NCBI RefSeq assembly: GCF_009189165.1
Contig: NZ_CP045118.1
Span: 868,001-932,000 of the forward strand
Origin: Pseudomonas sp. SCB32
Lineage (GTDB): Bacteria; Pseudomonadota; Gammaproteobacteria; Pseudomonadales; Pseudomonadaceae
Direction of reading: 5' to 3'
Length of the DNA stretch: 64,000 nucleotides
Shown here: one piece after another, positions 37,033 to 44,794 of the stretch
Layout of the letters: every line of letters begins with the position of its first letter
Numbering within the stretch: the stretch's first letter is position 1
Notes under the pieces: model-generated
What the model saw: the letters and a program-made list of their open reading frames with translations, nothing else
What the model was told of the DNA's origin: nothing
Databases searched by the model: none
Made by a program: the position numbers and the translations under genes

Positions 37033-38900
37033 GCCACCGGTCTCCTGCCGATTCGCGGCTGCCAGGCGGCAATGGAGCCGCGTTGCAGGCTGTTCAGGCT
37101 GAGCTCGATGAAGCTGTTGATGCTCACATGGCGGGCTATGAACTGTTCGAGCACGGCGCAGAAGACAAAAGGACTGGCGCCGGAGAAGGCTGCTTCATCC
37201 ACCGTCAGTTCCACCTGAATGCCTCGTCCGTAGACGATCGGGCCGGCCTGCGGTAGGCGCCGGTAGATGGGCGACAGGGTACTGCTGCGCAGGCCGTGGA
37301 TCTGCCGGGCGATGAGCGGGTCGCCGAGCTCGCCGTAGATAGACAGCAGTTCGCGCAGCGCCGCCGCGCCCTGCTCGGCATCGCAGTCGGTGAGGTGCAG
37401 GTAGTTCTGGCTGAGGTGGTCGATCAGGCGCCAGGCCGAGGCATCTTCCGCCAGCGCGGGGTAGGGGCGGGAAGGCCCCAGCAGCAGGCGCGTACTCTTG
37501 ACCGGCGCGGAGATCTTCAGCGAGAAATCGCTGTCACCACCGCGGGCCATCAACAGGGGCAGATCGCGATTACTGCACAGGGTGTCGACACTCAGTTGCA
37601 GCAGGTCTTCGGCAAACGGGGCATGGCGCTGGTCCACCAGCGACAGGAAGATTTCGCTGCCGTGGTAGTGAGTGCGCTTGCCATGCCGCTGCGCCGTGCC
37701 GGACACCCGGCGCGGTTCGCGACGCTGGGTGAAGTAGGCGCCGAAGTTGCCCGTGCTGTCGTTGTCGTGGGAACAGAACAGCGGGCGGAAGTCCTGTGGT
37801 GGATTGCCGGCGCCGCGATGCCCCTGCACTTGTTCGATGCTGTAGACCTCGTAGTCCAGTTGCCGGGTGCGGTCCAGCACCACATGGAACTCATGGCTGC
37901 CGGGAGTGATCTGGGTGCGGTCGGCGCGCTTGGGGAACAGGTTGATGGCCGGCGTGCAGAACAGCTTGAAGCGGTCGGCGTCGATGACCGCCTCGAGCTG
38001 CGGGGCCTGTCGGTCCAGCAGGAGGAAGAGGTCCAGCACATCGCCGGTGATTCGCGGCAGCACCTGGTCCAGCCCGCCGATGCTGAAGAAATGGAAACGG
38101 GCGGGCAGGGCGAAGTACTCGTGCAGCAGGCGATGCCCCTGGAAGGCCCGCGGGCCGTAAGGCAGCAAGGCCTGCTCGGGGGCGAAGCCCTCGTGACGCA
38201 GTGCCGTGTCGGGGAGCCGCTGGGGCTGTTGCGTCGGGTACCGCGGATCCGCGCAGACCACGCCGGCCTGTCCGGCCAGCAGCAGTTCCAGGATGCGCGT
38301 GGCTTGCACGAGGTCGCCGCTGACGAAGAACGTCAAGCGTTCCAGCGGCAGGTTGGCAAACCTGGCTCCGGCGCAGGTCTGCAGGCGTATCCGCAGTGCG
38401 GCCTGGACCGGCCGCTGCGACGGCAGGTCGAGGGATAGCGACTCGGGTGCGCCGGCGCAGAGCTCGGCCTCCTGGATGCGCAACGGCCACAGGGTGCAAT
38501 CGTGCCCTGTGCGGAACTCGCAAGCTGTCTGCTCGCCGCGGATCAGCGGCGAGCGCAGCGCGGTGCCGGCCGGCAGCTGGAAGCCGGAGAGCAGGCTGCC
38601 TTCGGTGGCGTTGGGTTCGAACTGGACCACCGCCATCGCGGGCAGCGGCGCCATGTAGTTGGGGCAGACCGCATCCAGCAGTTGCTGGGTGAAGCGTGGA
38701 AACTGCGCCTGCAGCTTCAGTTGCACGCGAGCCGAAAGGAAGCTGAAGCCTTCGAGCAGGCGCTCGACATAGGGGTCGGTGACCTCGTTTTCCTGGAGCC
38801 CCAGTCGCCCCGCCGCCTTGGGGTATGCCCGGGCGAATTCCGCGCCCAGTTCGCGCAGGTAGTTGAGCTCACGGTTGTAGATATCCAGCAACTCGTCCAT
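37029..38900 (-). CDS. tssF: T6SS baseplate protein TssF
   Basis: Baseplate wedge protein of 623 residues. The N-terminus MDELLDIYNRELNYLRELGA, then EFARAYPKAAGRLGL, and VERLLEGFSFLSARVQLKL are diagnostic for TssF/ImpG. An upstream in-frame ATG would add 34 residues overlapping tssE with no family match, so the start at 38898-38900 is used. It follows tssE with one base between and overlaps tssG by ATGA. Confidence 0.96.
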   Translation of the reverse strand: MDELLDIYNRELNYLRELGAEFARAYPKAAGRLGLQENEVTDPYVERLLEGFSFLSARVQLKLQAQFPRFTQQLLDAVCPNYMAPLPAMAVVQFEPNATEGSLLSGFQLPAGTALRSPLIRGEQTACEFRTGHDCTLWPLRIQEAELCAGAPESLSLDLPSQRPVQAALRIRLQTCAGARFANLPLERLTFFVSGDLVQATRILELLLAGQAGVVCADPRYPTQQPQRLPDTALRHEGFAPEQALLPYGPRAFQGHRLLHEYFALPARFHFFSIGGLDQVLPRITGDVLDLFLLLDRQAPQLEAVIDADRFKLFCTPAINLFPKRADRTQITPGSHEFHVVLDRTRQLDYEVYSIEQVQGHRGAGNPPQDFRPLFCSHDNDSTGNFGAYFTQRREPRRVSGTAQRHGKRTHYHGSEIFLSLVDQRHAPFAEDLLQLSVDTLCSNRDLPLLMARGGDSDFSLKISAPVKSTRLLLGPSRPYPALAEDASAWRLIDHLSQNYLHLTDCDAEQGAAALRELLSIYGELGDPLIARQIHGLRSSTLSPIYRRLPQAGPIVYGRGIQVELTVDEAAFSGASPFVFCAVLEQFIARHVSINSFIELSLNSLQRGSIAAWQPRIGRRPVA

Positions 38901-38901
38901 C

Positions 38902-39429
38902 TCACGCTCCTTCGGACAGCAGATTGACCTGCCCGCTTTCCAGGTCGATTTCGCTGCGCAGAAGGAACTCCAGCGGGTAGGGTACCGACCAGAGCAGGCC
39001 ATGAATCCGTAGCGCCAGCAGGTTGTAGTGGGCCAGCGTGTCCGCGGCGGGAATGCAGCGCACTTCGAGGCTGTCAGGAATGATTCGCGGCTCGAACGCG
39101 ACGATCACCTGATGAATCTCCTGCTCGATGCTGTGCCATTCGATCTCCGACATGCGCCGCCCGGCGAGCGGCCGGATGCCGTAGCCGAGTACGCAATGGT
39201 GGTCGATCGCCGAGCGCCGGGCTTCGGATGCTGTGGTGACGTTGCTGGTGTTGAACAGCCAGCGCAGGTCGCGCAATACCGCGTCGCGGTACAGGCGCTC
39301 GCTCGTCAGGAACTGGCCTGCCGGCTCGCGGAGCTGGTCCGGCGCCTCGTCCGTCAGCCGATCCAACAACGCCGGACGCAGCCGTTCGCGCGGTTGCTGG
39401 GCGTGCCCGAGCTCGCGCGGGCTCTTCAT
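38902..39429 (-). CDS. tssE: T6SS baseplate protein TssE
   Basis: gp25-like baseplate protein of 175 residues that nucleates the sheath. RLYRDAVLRDLRWLFNTSNV, then RRSAIDHHCVLGYGIRPLAG and EPRIIPDSLEVRCIPAADT are the gpW/gp25 features. It overlaps tagJ by ATGA and is one base from tssF. Confidence 0.94.
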   Translation of the reverse strand: MKSPRELGHAQQPRERLRPALLDRLTDEAPDQLREPAGQFLTSERLYRDAVLRDLRWLFNTSNVTTASEARRSAIDHHCVLGYGIRPLAGRRMSEIEWHSIEQEIHQVIVAFEPRIIPDSLEVRCIPAADTLAHYNLLALRIHGLLWSVPYPLEFLLRSEIDLESGQVNLLSEGA

Positions 39430-40244
39430 GCTGCGCCCCCCTGCAGGCGCACGGCGCGTACGTCGAGCAATGCGTACTCATCCTGGTCGGTGATCCACAT
39501 GCGTTGCCCGACCCCGGCGAACAGCTGGAGCGACTTGTCGCCCAGCGCCCGCCAGCAGGTTTCCTGGCCCAGCAGCAGCGAGCTAGACAGGGAGGCGTAA
39601 TCACCGACGTAGCGCACGGGCATCGTCGTGCGCTGACGCTCGCCGCTGGTCAGCGTCAGGACGGCGCGGGCCCACAGGCGATCAACACCGTTTTGCGGTG
39701 CGGCAATCTCGATTTCGCGAACGCGGGTCAGCGGCATCCAGCCGTAACCCTGCGGTCCGATCAGTTCCAACATGGGCCCGAGCCGGCCATCGCCGTCGGC
39801 GATCCATTGGAACTCGTGCGTATGGATGTCCTGAGCGCCTTCCCGGACAACGTCGATTTCGCCTCTCAGGGCAGGCGCATTGGCGAGATTGCTCGCCAGG
39901 CGCTCGGGAGCGTCGAGTTGGGCACAGTCTTCTGCCAAGTGTGTTGCCCAGTCCTCGATGGCAAGGGCCGCCATGCTCACCGGGGCCTCACCGCGCCAGC
40001 AGCGATCACGTTGCAGCTCGGCGTCGATGATGAATTGATAGCTGCGGATCATCGGCAGCAGGGAAGCGTCGTTGCTCAGGGCCTGCTGCAACTGTCGCTT
40101 TGCGTCGTCCCAACGCCCTCGCATCGACAATACCTGGAACAGGCGAAAGCGCTCGGTGGCCGAGGTGGGCTCAGCACGGACGCGCTCCTGCTGCTTGTCC
40201 TGCAAGTTGTCCAGGTCTTCGATGCTGGCGAATCGGGAGTACAT
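39426..40244 (-). CDS. tagJ: T6SS accessory protein TagJ (ImpE)
   Basis: ImpE-family protein of 272 residues. The N-terminus has a TPR-like stretch (SATERFRLFQVLSMRGRWDD, then AKRQLQQALS), followed by the conserved DGRLGPMLELIGPQGYGWMP. In P. aeruginosa TagJ binds the N-terminus of TssB and may assist ClpV. The ATG at 40242-40244, seven bases after GGAGAG, is favoured over in-frame ATGs at 40271 and 40304. Presence of TagJ places this system near HSI-I. Confidence 0.93.
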   Translation of the reverse strand: MYSRFASIEDLDNLQDKQQERVRAEPTSATERFRLFQVLSMRGRWDDAKRQLQQALSNDASLLPMIRSYQFIIDAELQRDRCWRGEAPVSMAALAIEDWATHLAEDCAQLDAPERLASNLANAPALRGEIDVVREGAQDIHTHEFQWIADGDGRLGPMLELIGPQGYGWMPLTRVREIEIAAPQNGVDRLWARAVLTLTSGERQRTTMPVRYVGDYASLSSSLLLGQETCWRALGDKSLQLFAGVGQRMWITDQDEYALLDVRAVRLQGGAA

Positions 40245-40372
40245 GGAAGGGCTCTCCGGAATTGAATACATGGATCGATAAAGGCTGAAAGCCCCCAACT
40301 TCACGGACAGCCAGGAAACTTTCCGTCGTTATCGAGGTGCCGACGAAGTTAGCGGCGATCAGCCTGGCCTGG

Positions 40373-40855
40373 TTAGGCCTCGCGGTTTTCCTTGATATTC
40401 CAGGCGAGCAGGTTTTCTGCCCCTTTTCCGCCCTGGTCAGTTTGCTCCCAATATTGCTGTTTGATCTTTCCGGCCTGGAACGAGTAATTGACCAGCAGGG
40501 AGTCGGAATCGTTATCGGCGGTATAGCGGACCGACGTTACCAGCACTTCTTCCAGCGTGAACTTCGAATACTCCATCTGCGCGCCGCCGGCCTTGCAGAC
40601 AGAAATCTCGACTTTGCCGATGTGCTTGCCGCTGGCGCAGTACTTCATGATCGCCGGAGCCGCCTTGTCGATTCGGGCCACGACATTCAGGTCGTTGAAA
40701 CTTACCTTGCCTATACCTCCACCGCCGCCACTGGTCATGTTACCCGGTTGCGAGGCGCCCCAATCCAGGGAAATCAGATCGCTCCATTCCTTGTGATGGG
40801 AATCTTTGGACTCGCCGATGGCACCATCGACTTTCAGATACATATCTATAGCCAT
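40373..40855 (-). CDS. hcp: T6SS inner-tube protein Hcp
   Basis: Hexameric tube protein of 160 residues. MAIDMYLKVDGAIGESKDSH, then GIGKVSFNDLNVVARIDKAA and GGAQMEYSKFTLEEVLVTSV are typical of the Hcp1 class (162 residues in P. aeruginosa). A strong AGGAG lies six bases before the ATG. The gene is set apart by 225 bp from tssC and 128 bp from tagJ, unlike the tightly packed neighbours, which fits the need for high Hcp amounts. Confidence 0.97.
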   Translation of the reverse strand: MAIDMYLKVDGAIGESKDSHHKEWSDLISLDWGASQPGNMTSGGGGGIGKVSFNDLNVVARIDKAAPAIMKYCASGKHIGKVEISVCKAGGAQMEYSKFTLEEVLVTSVRYTADNDSDSLLVNYSFQAGKIKQQYWEQTDQGGKGAENLLAWNIKENREA

Positions 40856-40956
40856 GATTAACTCCTGTAACGGTCAATAGGACACTTGCTTGTACAGACC
40901 GGTCGCTGTTTCCAAGCGCGATGTTGGGAACGTTCGCATGACCAGCTGCTTGAACT

Positions 40957-40983
40957 CGCTGGATATGCTGTTCATATCCAGCG
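40957..40983 (-). promoter_or_regulatory. Perfect 11-bp hairpin in the tssC-hcp gap
   Basis: CGCTGGATATG, five-base loop, CATATCCAGCG. There is no T-run after it in either direction, so it is not a classical terminator. It sits in the leader about 100 bp before the hcp ATG and could be an mRNA-processing or stabilising hairpin. Function inferred. Confidence 0.6.
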
Positions 40984-41003
40984 AAACCTTTATTGGCTTG
41001 TTC

Positions 41004-41019
41004 GGGGTGATATCACCCC
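41004..41019. promoter_or_regulatory. Perfect 16-bp palindrome GGGGTGATATCACCCC upstream of hcp
   Basis: A fully symmetric 16-mer between tssC and hcp, 21 bp from the 11-bp hairpin. Size and symmetry fit a dimeric repressor or activator site as well as a short RNA hairpin. No regulator can be assigned. Confidence 0.55.
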
Positions 41020-41080
41020 CCCAGGGAATATCCAGGATTTGCAACTCAACTCAGAATGCGTTTGGATAGTTGCCGGTCTA

Positions 41081-42583
41081 TCAACCTTCGTCTTGTTTCA
41101 GCGATGGCAGTTTTGAAACCAGGCGCAGGGAGACGGTCAGTCCCTCCAACTGATAATGCGGCCGCAGGAAGAACTTCGCCGTGTAGTAACCGGGGTTATC
41201 CTCGATTTCTTCAACCTGCACTTCCGCCGCTGCCAGGGGCTTCTTCGCCTTGGTTTCCTGGGAAGAGTTGAGTGGATCGCCGTCGACGTAACTCATGATC
41301 CAGCTGTTGAGCCAGTTTTCCATGTCGTCGCGCTCGCGGAAGGAGCCGATCTTGTCGCGCACGATGCACTTCAGGTAGTGAGCGAACCGGCAGCAAGCGA
41401 ACATGTAAGGCAGCCGGGCGGCGAGATTGGCGTTGGCGGTGGCATCGGCGTTGAAGTAGGCGCTCGGCTGCTGCAGGGACTGTGCGCCGATGAAGGCGGC
41501 AAAGTCCGAGTTCTTGCGATGCACCAGCGGCATCAGGCCGTTCTTCGCCAGTTCCGCTTCCCGGCGGTCGCTGATGGCTATCTCAGTTGGACACTTCAGA
41601 TCGACCCCGCCATCGTCGGTCGGGAATGTATGGCAGAACAGGTTTTCCACCGCCCCGCCGGACTCCACGCCGCGAATCGAAGTGCACCAGCCGAAGTTCT
41701 TGAACGAGCGGTTGATGTTCACCGCCATGGCATAGGCTGAGTTGCACCAGGTGTAACGGTCATGGGCGCTGCTGGCGGTGTCTTCCTCGAAATCGAAGTC
41801 GTCCACCGGGCTGGTCGCCGCACCGTAGGGCAGTCGGGCCAGGAAGCGCGGCATCGCCAACCCCAGGTAGCGGGCATCCTCGGACTCACGCAGGCTGCGC
41901 CAGGCGGCATATTCGGTGTTCTGGAATATCTTGGTCAGGTCTCGGGGGTTGGCCAGTTCCTGCCAGGACTCCATCTGCATGACCGACGGCGAGACGGCCG
42001 CTATGAAGGGGGCGTGGGCAGCGGCCGAGATCTTCGCCATCTCGCGCAGGGTTTCCACATCCTGAGGGCTGTGGTCGAAGTAGTAGTCGCCGAGCAGGCA
42101 GCCGAAGGGTTCACCACCGAATTGGCCGTATTCTTCCTCGTAGATCTTCTTGAAGATGGCGCTCTGGTCGAAGCCCACGCCCTTGTGGCGCTTGAGTTCC
42201 CGGTTCAGTTCCTTCTTCGACAGGGGCATGAAGCGAATCTTCAGCATCTCGTCGGTTTCGGTGTTGTTCACCAGATAGTGTAGGCCGCGCCAGGCACTTT
42301 CCAGCTCTTGGAATTGCGCATGGTGGATGATCCGGTTGATCTGCTCGGACAGCTTGCGGTCGATCTCGGCGATGATCGCCTGGATCGAGCGGTAGGAGTC
42401 GCCGGAAATGGCGACCGCATTTTCCAGTGCCTGTTCGGCAAGCGTCTTGACCGCATGCTCGACGGCCTCGCGGGCCTGATCGGTCTTGGGTTTGAATTCC
42501 TTGTGCAGCAGCGACGAGAACATGTCCCGGTCGAGTGTCCGCTGTTCAACGTTGGTCGATTGAATCGTGTTGGCCACGCTCAT
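41081..42583 (-). CDS. tssC: T6SS sheath large subunit TssC (VipB)
   Basis: Contractile sheath protein of 500 residues. LEQALENAVAISGDSYRSIQ-like N-terminus, AWRGLHYLVNNTETDEMLKI, GDYYFDHSPQDVETLREMAK and FCHTFPTDDGGVDLKCPTEI, then SDRREAELAKNGLMPL, are all TssC landmarks. The start follows GCGGAGAACCAAG. It is 24 bp after tssB. Confidence 0.97.
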   Translation of the reverse strand: MSVANTIQSTNVEQRTLDRDMFSSLLHKEFKPKTDQAREAVEHAVKTLAEQALENAVAISGDSYRSIQAIIAEIDRKLSEQINRIIHHAQFQELESAWRGLHYLVNNTETDEMLKIRFMPLSKKELNRELKRHKGVGFDQSAIFKKIYEEEYGQFGGEPFGCLLGDYYFDHSPQDVETLREMAKISAAAHAPFIAAVSPSVMQMESWQELANPRDLTKIFQNTEYAAWRSLRESEDARYLGLAMPRFLARLPYGAATSPVDDFDFEEDTASSAHDRYTWCNSAYAMAVNINRSFKNFGWCTSIRGVESGGAVENLFCHTFPTDDGGVDLKCPTEIAISDRREAELAKNGLMPLVHRKNSDFAAFIGAQSLQQPSAYFNADATANANLAARLPYMFACCRFAHYLKCIVRDKIGSFRERDDMENWLNSWIMSYVDGDPLNSSQETKAKKPLAAAEVQVEEIEDNPGYYTAKFFLRPHYQLEGLTVSLRLVSKLPSLKQDEG

Positions 42584-42607
42584 CTTGGTTCTCCGCTAGG
42601 CAAGGCT

Positions 42608-43129
42608 TCAGTCCGCGTCCGCAACCGGTTTGCTCGCGGCCACCAGGGACTTGAGCAGCGCCGGGTTATCCAAGGCCTGGGCCAGCAGGTCCTCCACGCC
42701 GCTCTTGCCATCCATGTAGGAGAGCAGGTTGGAAAGCTCCGTACGCGCCTGCAGCAGCCGGTTGAGTGGCTCGACTCTGCGTGCGATGGAGCCTGGCTCG
42801 AAGTCGTCGATGCTCTGGAAGGTGATATCGATGTTCAGCTGGCTGCCGTCGCTGTTCAGGGTGTTGTCCACCTGGAAGGCAGCCCTTGGCTTGAGCGACT
42901 TCATGCGTTCGTCGAAGTTGTCGACGTCAATTTCCATGAAGCGCCGCTCGGTCAGTGCACCAGGCGATTCCACCGGCTTGCCCAGCAGGTCCGCCATGAC
43001 GCCCATGACGAACGGCAACTGGATTTTCTTTTCGGAGCCGTAGATCTCCACGTCGTATTCGATCTGTACGCGTGGGGCGCGGTTTCGGGCCACGAATTTC
43101 TGGCCGCTGTGTGGATGGAATCTACTCAT
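42608..43129 (-). CDS. tssB: T6SS sheath small subunit TssB (VipA)
   Basis: Sheath protein of 173 residues that pairs with TssC and is the ClpV/TagJ target. RNRAPRVQIEYDVEIYGSEK, then KIQLPFVMGVMADLLGKPVE and RRFMEIDVDNFDERMKSLKP are family signatures. The ATG at 43127-43129, five bases after AGAGG, is chosen over a GTG six bases upstream. Confidence 0.96.
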   Translation of the reverse strand: MSRFHPHSGQKFVARNRAPRVQIEYDVEIYGSEKKIQLPFVMGVMADLLGKPVESPGALTERRFMEIDVDNFDERMKSLKPRAAFQVDNTLNSDGSQLNIDITFQSIDDFEPGSIARRVEPLNRLLQARTELSNLLSYMDGKSGVEDLLAQALDNPALLKSLVAASKPVADAD

Positions 43130-43153
43130 GATCACCTCTGCTGGTTCGATCTT

Positions 43154-43184
43154 CCCGGCACCCGTCGTGAATAGGTGCGCCGGG
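43154..43184 (-). other. Intercistronic hairpin between tssA and tssB
   Basis: CCCGGC-ACC and GGT-GC-GCCGGG can pair around an 11-base loop with a two-base bulge. No T-run follows. It may modulate the tssA/tssB mRNA ratio; the evidence is only the dyad. Confidence 0.35.
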
Positions 43185-43196
43185 TTTCAGGTCTGC

Positions 43197-44204
43197 TTAG
43201 GGGGCGTCGGTCGTTGCACTGGTGCCGAGAATGTGCCGGAAGGGCTGGCCGCTTTCGGGCACCATGTCCTGGATGATTTCCATGAAGGTCATCGGCATCA
43301 GTCGTTGCGCACGACGGATCAACAACGCTGCCGGGTGGCCCGGCTCGTAGCGCTCGAGGTAGAGGCAGACGTTGTCCATCATCTGCACGGCCTGCTCGCG
43401 CCTTTGGGGGACTGACTTGGCCGCATGCATTGGGGGCGGGGCGCTGGCGGGCAGAGCGGATTCGACCGGCGCCGTGGGGACGAGCGGCTCCGCATCGGCC
43501 TCGGAGAGCGCGCGGACCACGAGCCGGAAGGGCCGGGCGAAGGTGGAGTAGTCCGGCATCCAACTGGAGCCCAGTCGGCGCTCGATCAATTGCTTCAGGG
43601 CGGCCAGCGTGGTATCGATGATTCTTACGGCTTTCAGTTCGGCACTTTCTCTGCCGTTCAACAGCAACTGCAATCGTTCATCGCTCGAACTGCCAGGAGT
43701 GCCCGGCTCGGTATCGAGGTGGCTCTCCAGGTCGCGCAGGCTGAAGCTTCCGAAACTTCCTTGGAGAACAAGGGCGTTGCGCAGGGTGCGACCGATACCC
43801 GCAGTGTCCATCAGGGCCGCGATGGCATTGATGCGCAGCATCGGGTCCTCTTCACCCTCGACCTGTATGCGCGGGTAAATATCGTCCCAGTAGCGCTCGA
43901 GCCACTGCAAGGCGACTTCCAGCACTTCGCCGTATCCCGGCAGGCCTTCCAGTTCGCTGCGGGCGCGGGCCAGGTAGGCGAGCACGCGCAGATCCTTGGT
44001 CCTGTTCAGCAATTCGCCCGCCCGATGGGCCACGTCGCTCCAGTTGGGCTGCTGGGCAGGAATGATGGTGCTGCCGAACTGCTGTTCTTCACGCTCCGCC
44101 GCAGTCACCAGAAGCTCGATGTATTCGGCGTCATATTCAAGTTCGGCGCCACAGGCAGAACTGTCGTTTATGGGCTGCAGGAGATTTAGAAGGAAGTCGG
44201 ACAT
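43197..44204 (-). CDS. tssA: T6SS assembly protein TssA (short form)
   Basis: TssA of 335 residues with the ImpA N-terminal domain (~10-130: EYDAEYIELLVTAAEREEQQ, then GYGEVLEVALQWLERYWDDI, YPRIQVEGEEDPMLRINAI) and a C-terminal ring-forming region (RYEPGHPAALLIRRAQRLMP). Length is like TssA1 of HSI-I rather than the long VasJ form. It is the first gene of the T6SS operon, facing the AT-rich region 44205-44794. The ribosome site is weak (GGAATTCC). Confidence 0.93.
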   Translation of the reverse strand: MSDFLLNLLQPINDSSACGAELEYDAEYIELLVTAAEREEQQFGSTIIPAQQPNWSDVAHRAGELLNRTKDLRVLAYLARARSELEGLPGYGEVLEVALQWLERYWDDIYPRIQVEGEEDPMLRINAIAALMDTAGIGRTLRNALVLQGSFGSFSLRDLESHLDTEPGTPGSSSDERLQLLLNGRESAELKAVRIIDTTLAALKQLIERRLGSSWMPDYSTFARPFRLVVRALSEADAEPLVPTAPVESALPASAPPPMHAAKSVPQRREQAVQMMDNVCLYLERYEPGHPAALLIRRAQRLMPMTFMEIIQDMVPESGQPFRHILGTSATTDAP

Positions 44205-44397
44205 GAAGGAATTCCGTTGAAGGTTGTTCCTGTTTAATGGTATGGCGGAAGTGGAGGCAGAGCGGCCTTATACTTCGGGTAAGTTGTTCTGGTTTTCGGA
44301 ATTTTCTTATCGGTTCATGAAGGTTAAATGCTGCTGATAGAAATTTCGGCTAATCGGGTGATTGCCATGAAATTGTTTGGTATTACCTAAAGAAGTT

Positions 44398-44462
44398 AGT
44401 TGTATTTCAGGGTTGTCCCGGAGTCTCTTGGTCATGGTCCCTGACGGGAGTTGTATCTCCGG
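44398..44462. repeat. Direct repeat AGTTGTATYTCMGG upstream of tssA
   Basis: AGTTGTATTTCAGG (44398-44411) and AGTTGTATCTCCGG (44449-44462) agree at 12 of 14 bases with a 51-bp step, about five helical turns. Candidate regulator binding pair. Confidence 0.45.
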
Positions 44463-44687
44463 TGCGCAGCGCAGTTCTACCGGTCTCGCCGGGGTTTTTA
44501 GCAAAGGGTGTTAGCATGTCGAGGTATTAGTCAGTCCTATTGATTAGGGTAAGTTGCGAGAGGTTTGTGCTCCAGCTTGAGCTTCTGAACTAATTCTTGG
44601 TGAATTCCGGAAATTACACCCTCTACATAAAAGGCTGCTGTAGGTTTGCTCTCCAACGGAATGTCCGCTTGCCTCCGCCTGCCAGAT

Positions 44688-44713
44688 TTGGTCCCGGCAG
44701 ATAGTTGGTCCCG
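44688..44713. repeat. Direct repeat TTGGTCCCG upstream of the LysR gene
   Basis: TTGGTCCCG occurs at 44688-44696 and 44705-44713, a 17-bp step, about 85-105 bp before the LysR start. It could be an operator, perhaps for autoregulation. Confidence 0.4.
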
Positions 44714-44794
44714 CTCAGGCTTTTGGCTTGCTTCGATCTTATATTCATGAAGTTGAGTTGATAACCGGGTCAGGTATCAAAGGAGAATTTCACG

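Larger units (their letters stand above)
44205..44794. promoter_or_regulatory. Divergent T6SS/LysR intergenic region, AT-rich, no gene
   Basis: 590 bp between tssA and the LysR gene, visibly lower in GC than the surrounding coding DNA. A 65-codon minus-strand frame (44307-44504) has no ribosome site or family likeness and is rejected. I found two pairs of direct repeats (annotated separately) and a run CCGGTCTCGCCGGGGTTTTT near 44480-44499 that could be a weak plus-strand terminator. No good sigma-54 site for tssA was found on either strand. The T6SS promoter should be here. Confidence 0.6.

Noticed and set aside
40957..40983. Intrinsic terminator after tssC
   Set aside because: The stem is strong, but no T-run follows on either strand; an mRNA processing or control hairpin is more likely.
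40886..41116. 76-codon plus-strand frame between hcp and tssC
   Set aside because: Opposite strand to the operon, crosses the dyads, overlaps the tssC end, and shows no ribosome site or domain.
44307..44504. 65-codon minus-strand frame upstream of tssA with an internal PEIQL repeat
   Set aside because: No ribosome site, no family likeness; the internal repeat is explained by the DNA direct repeat at 44398/44449.
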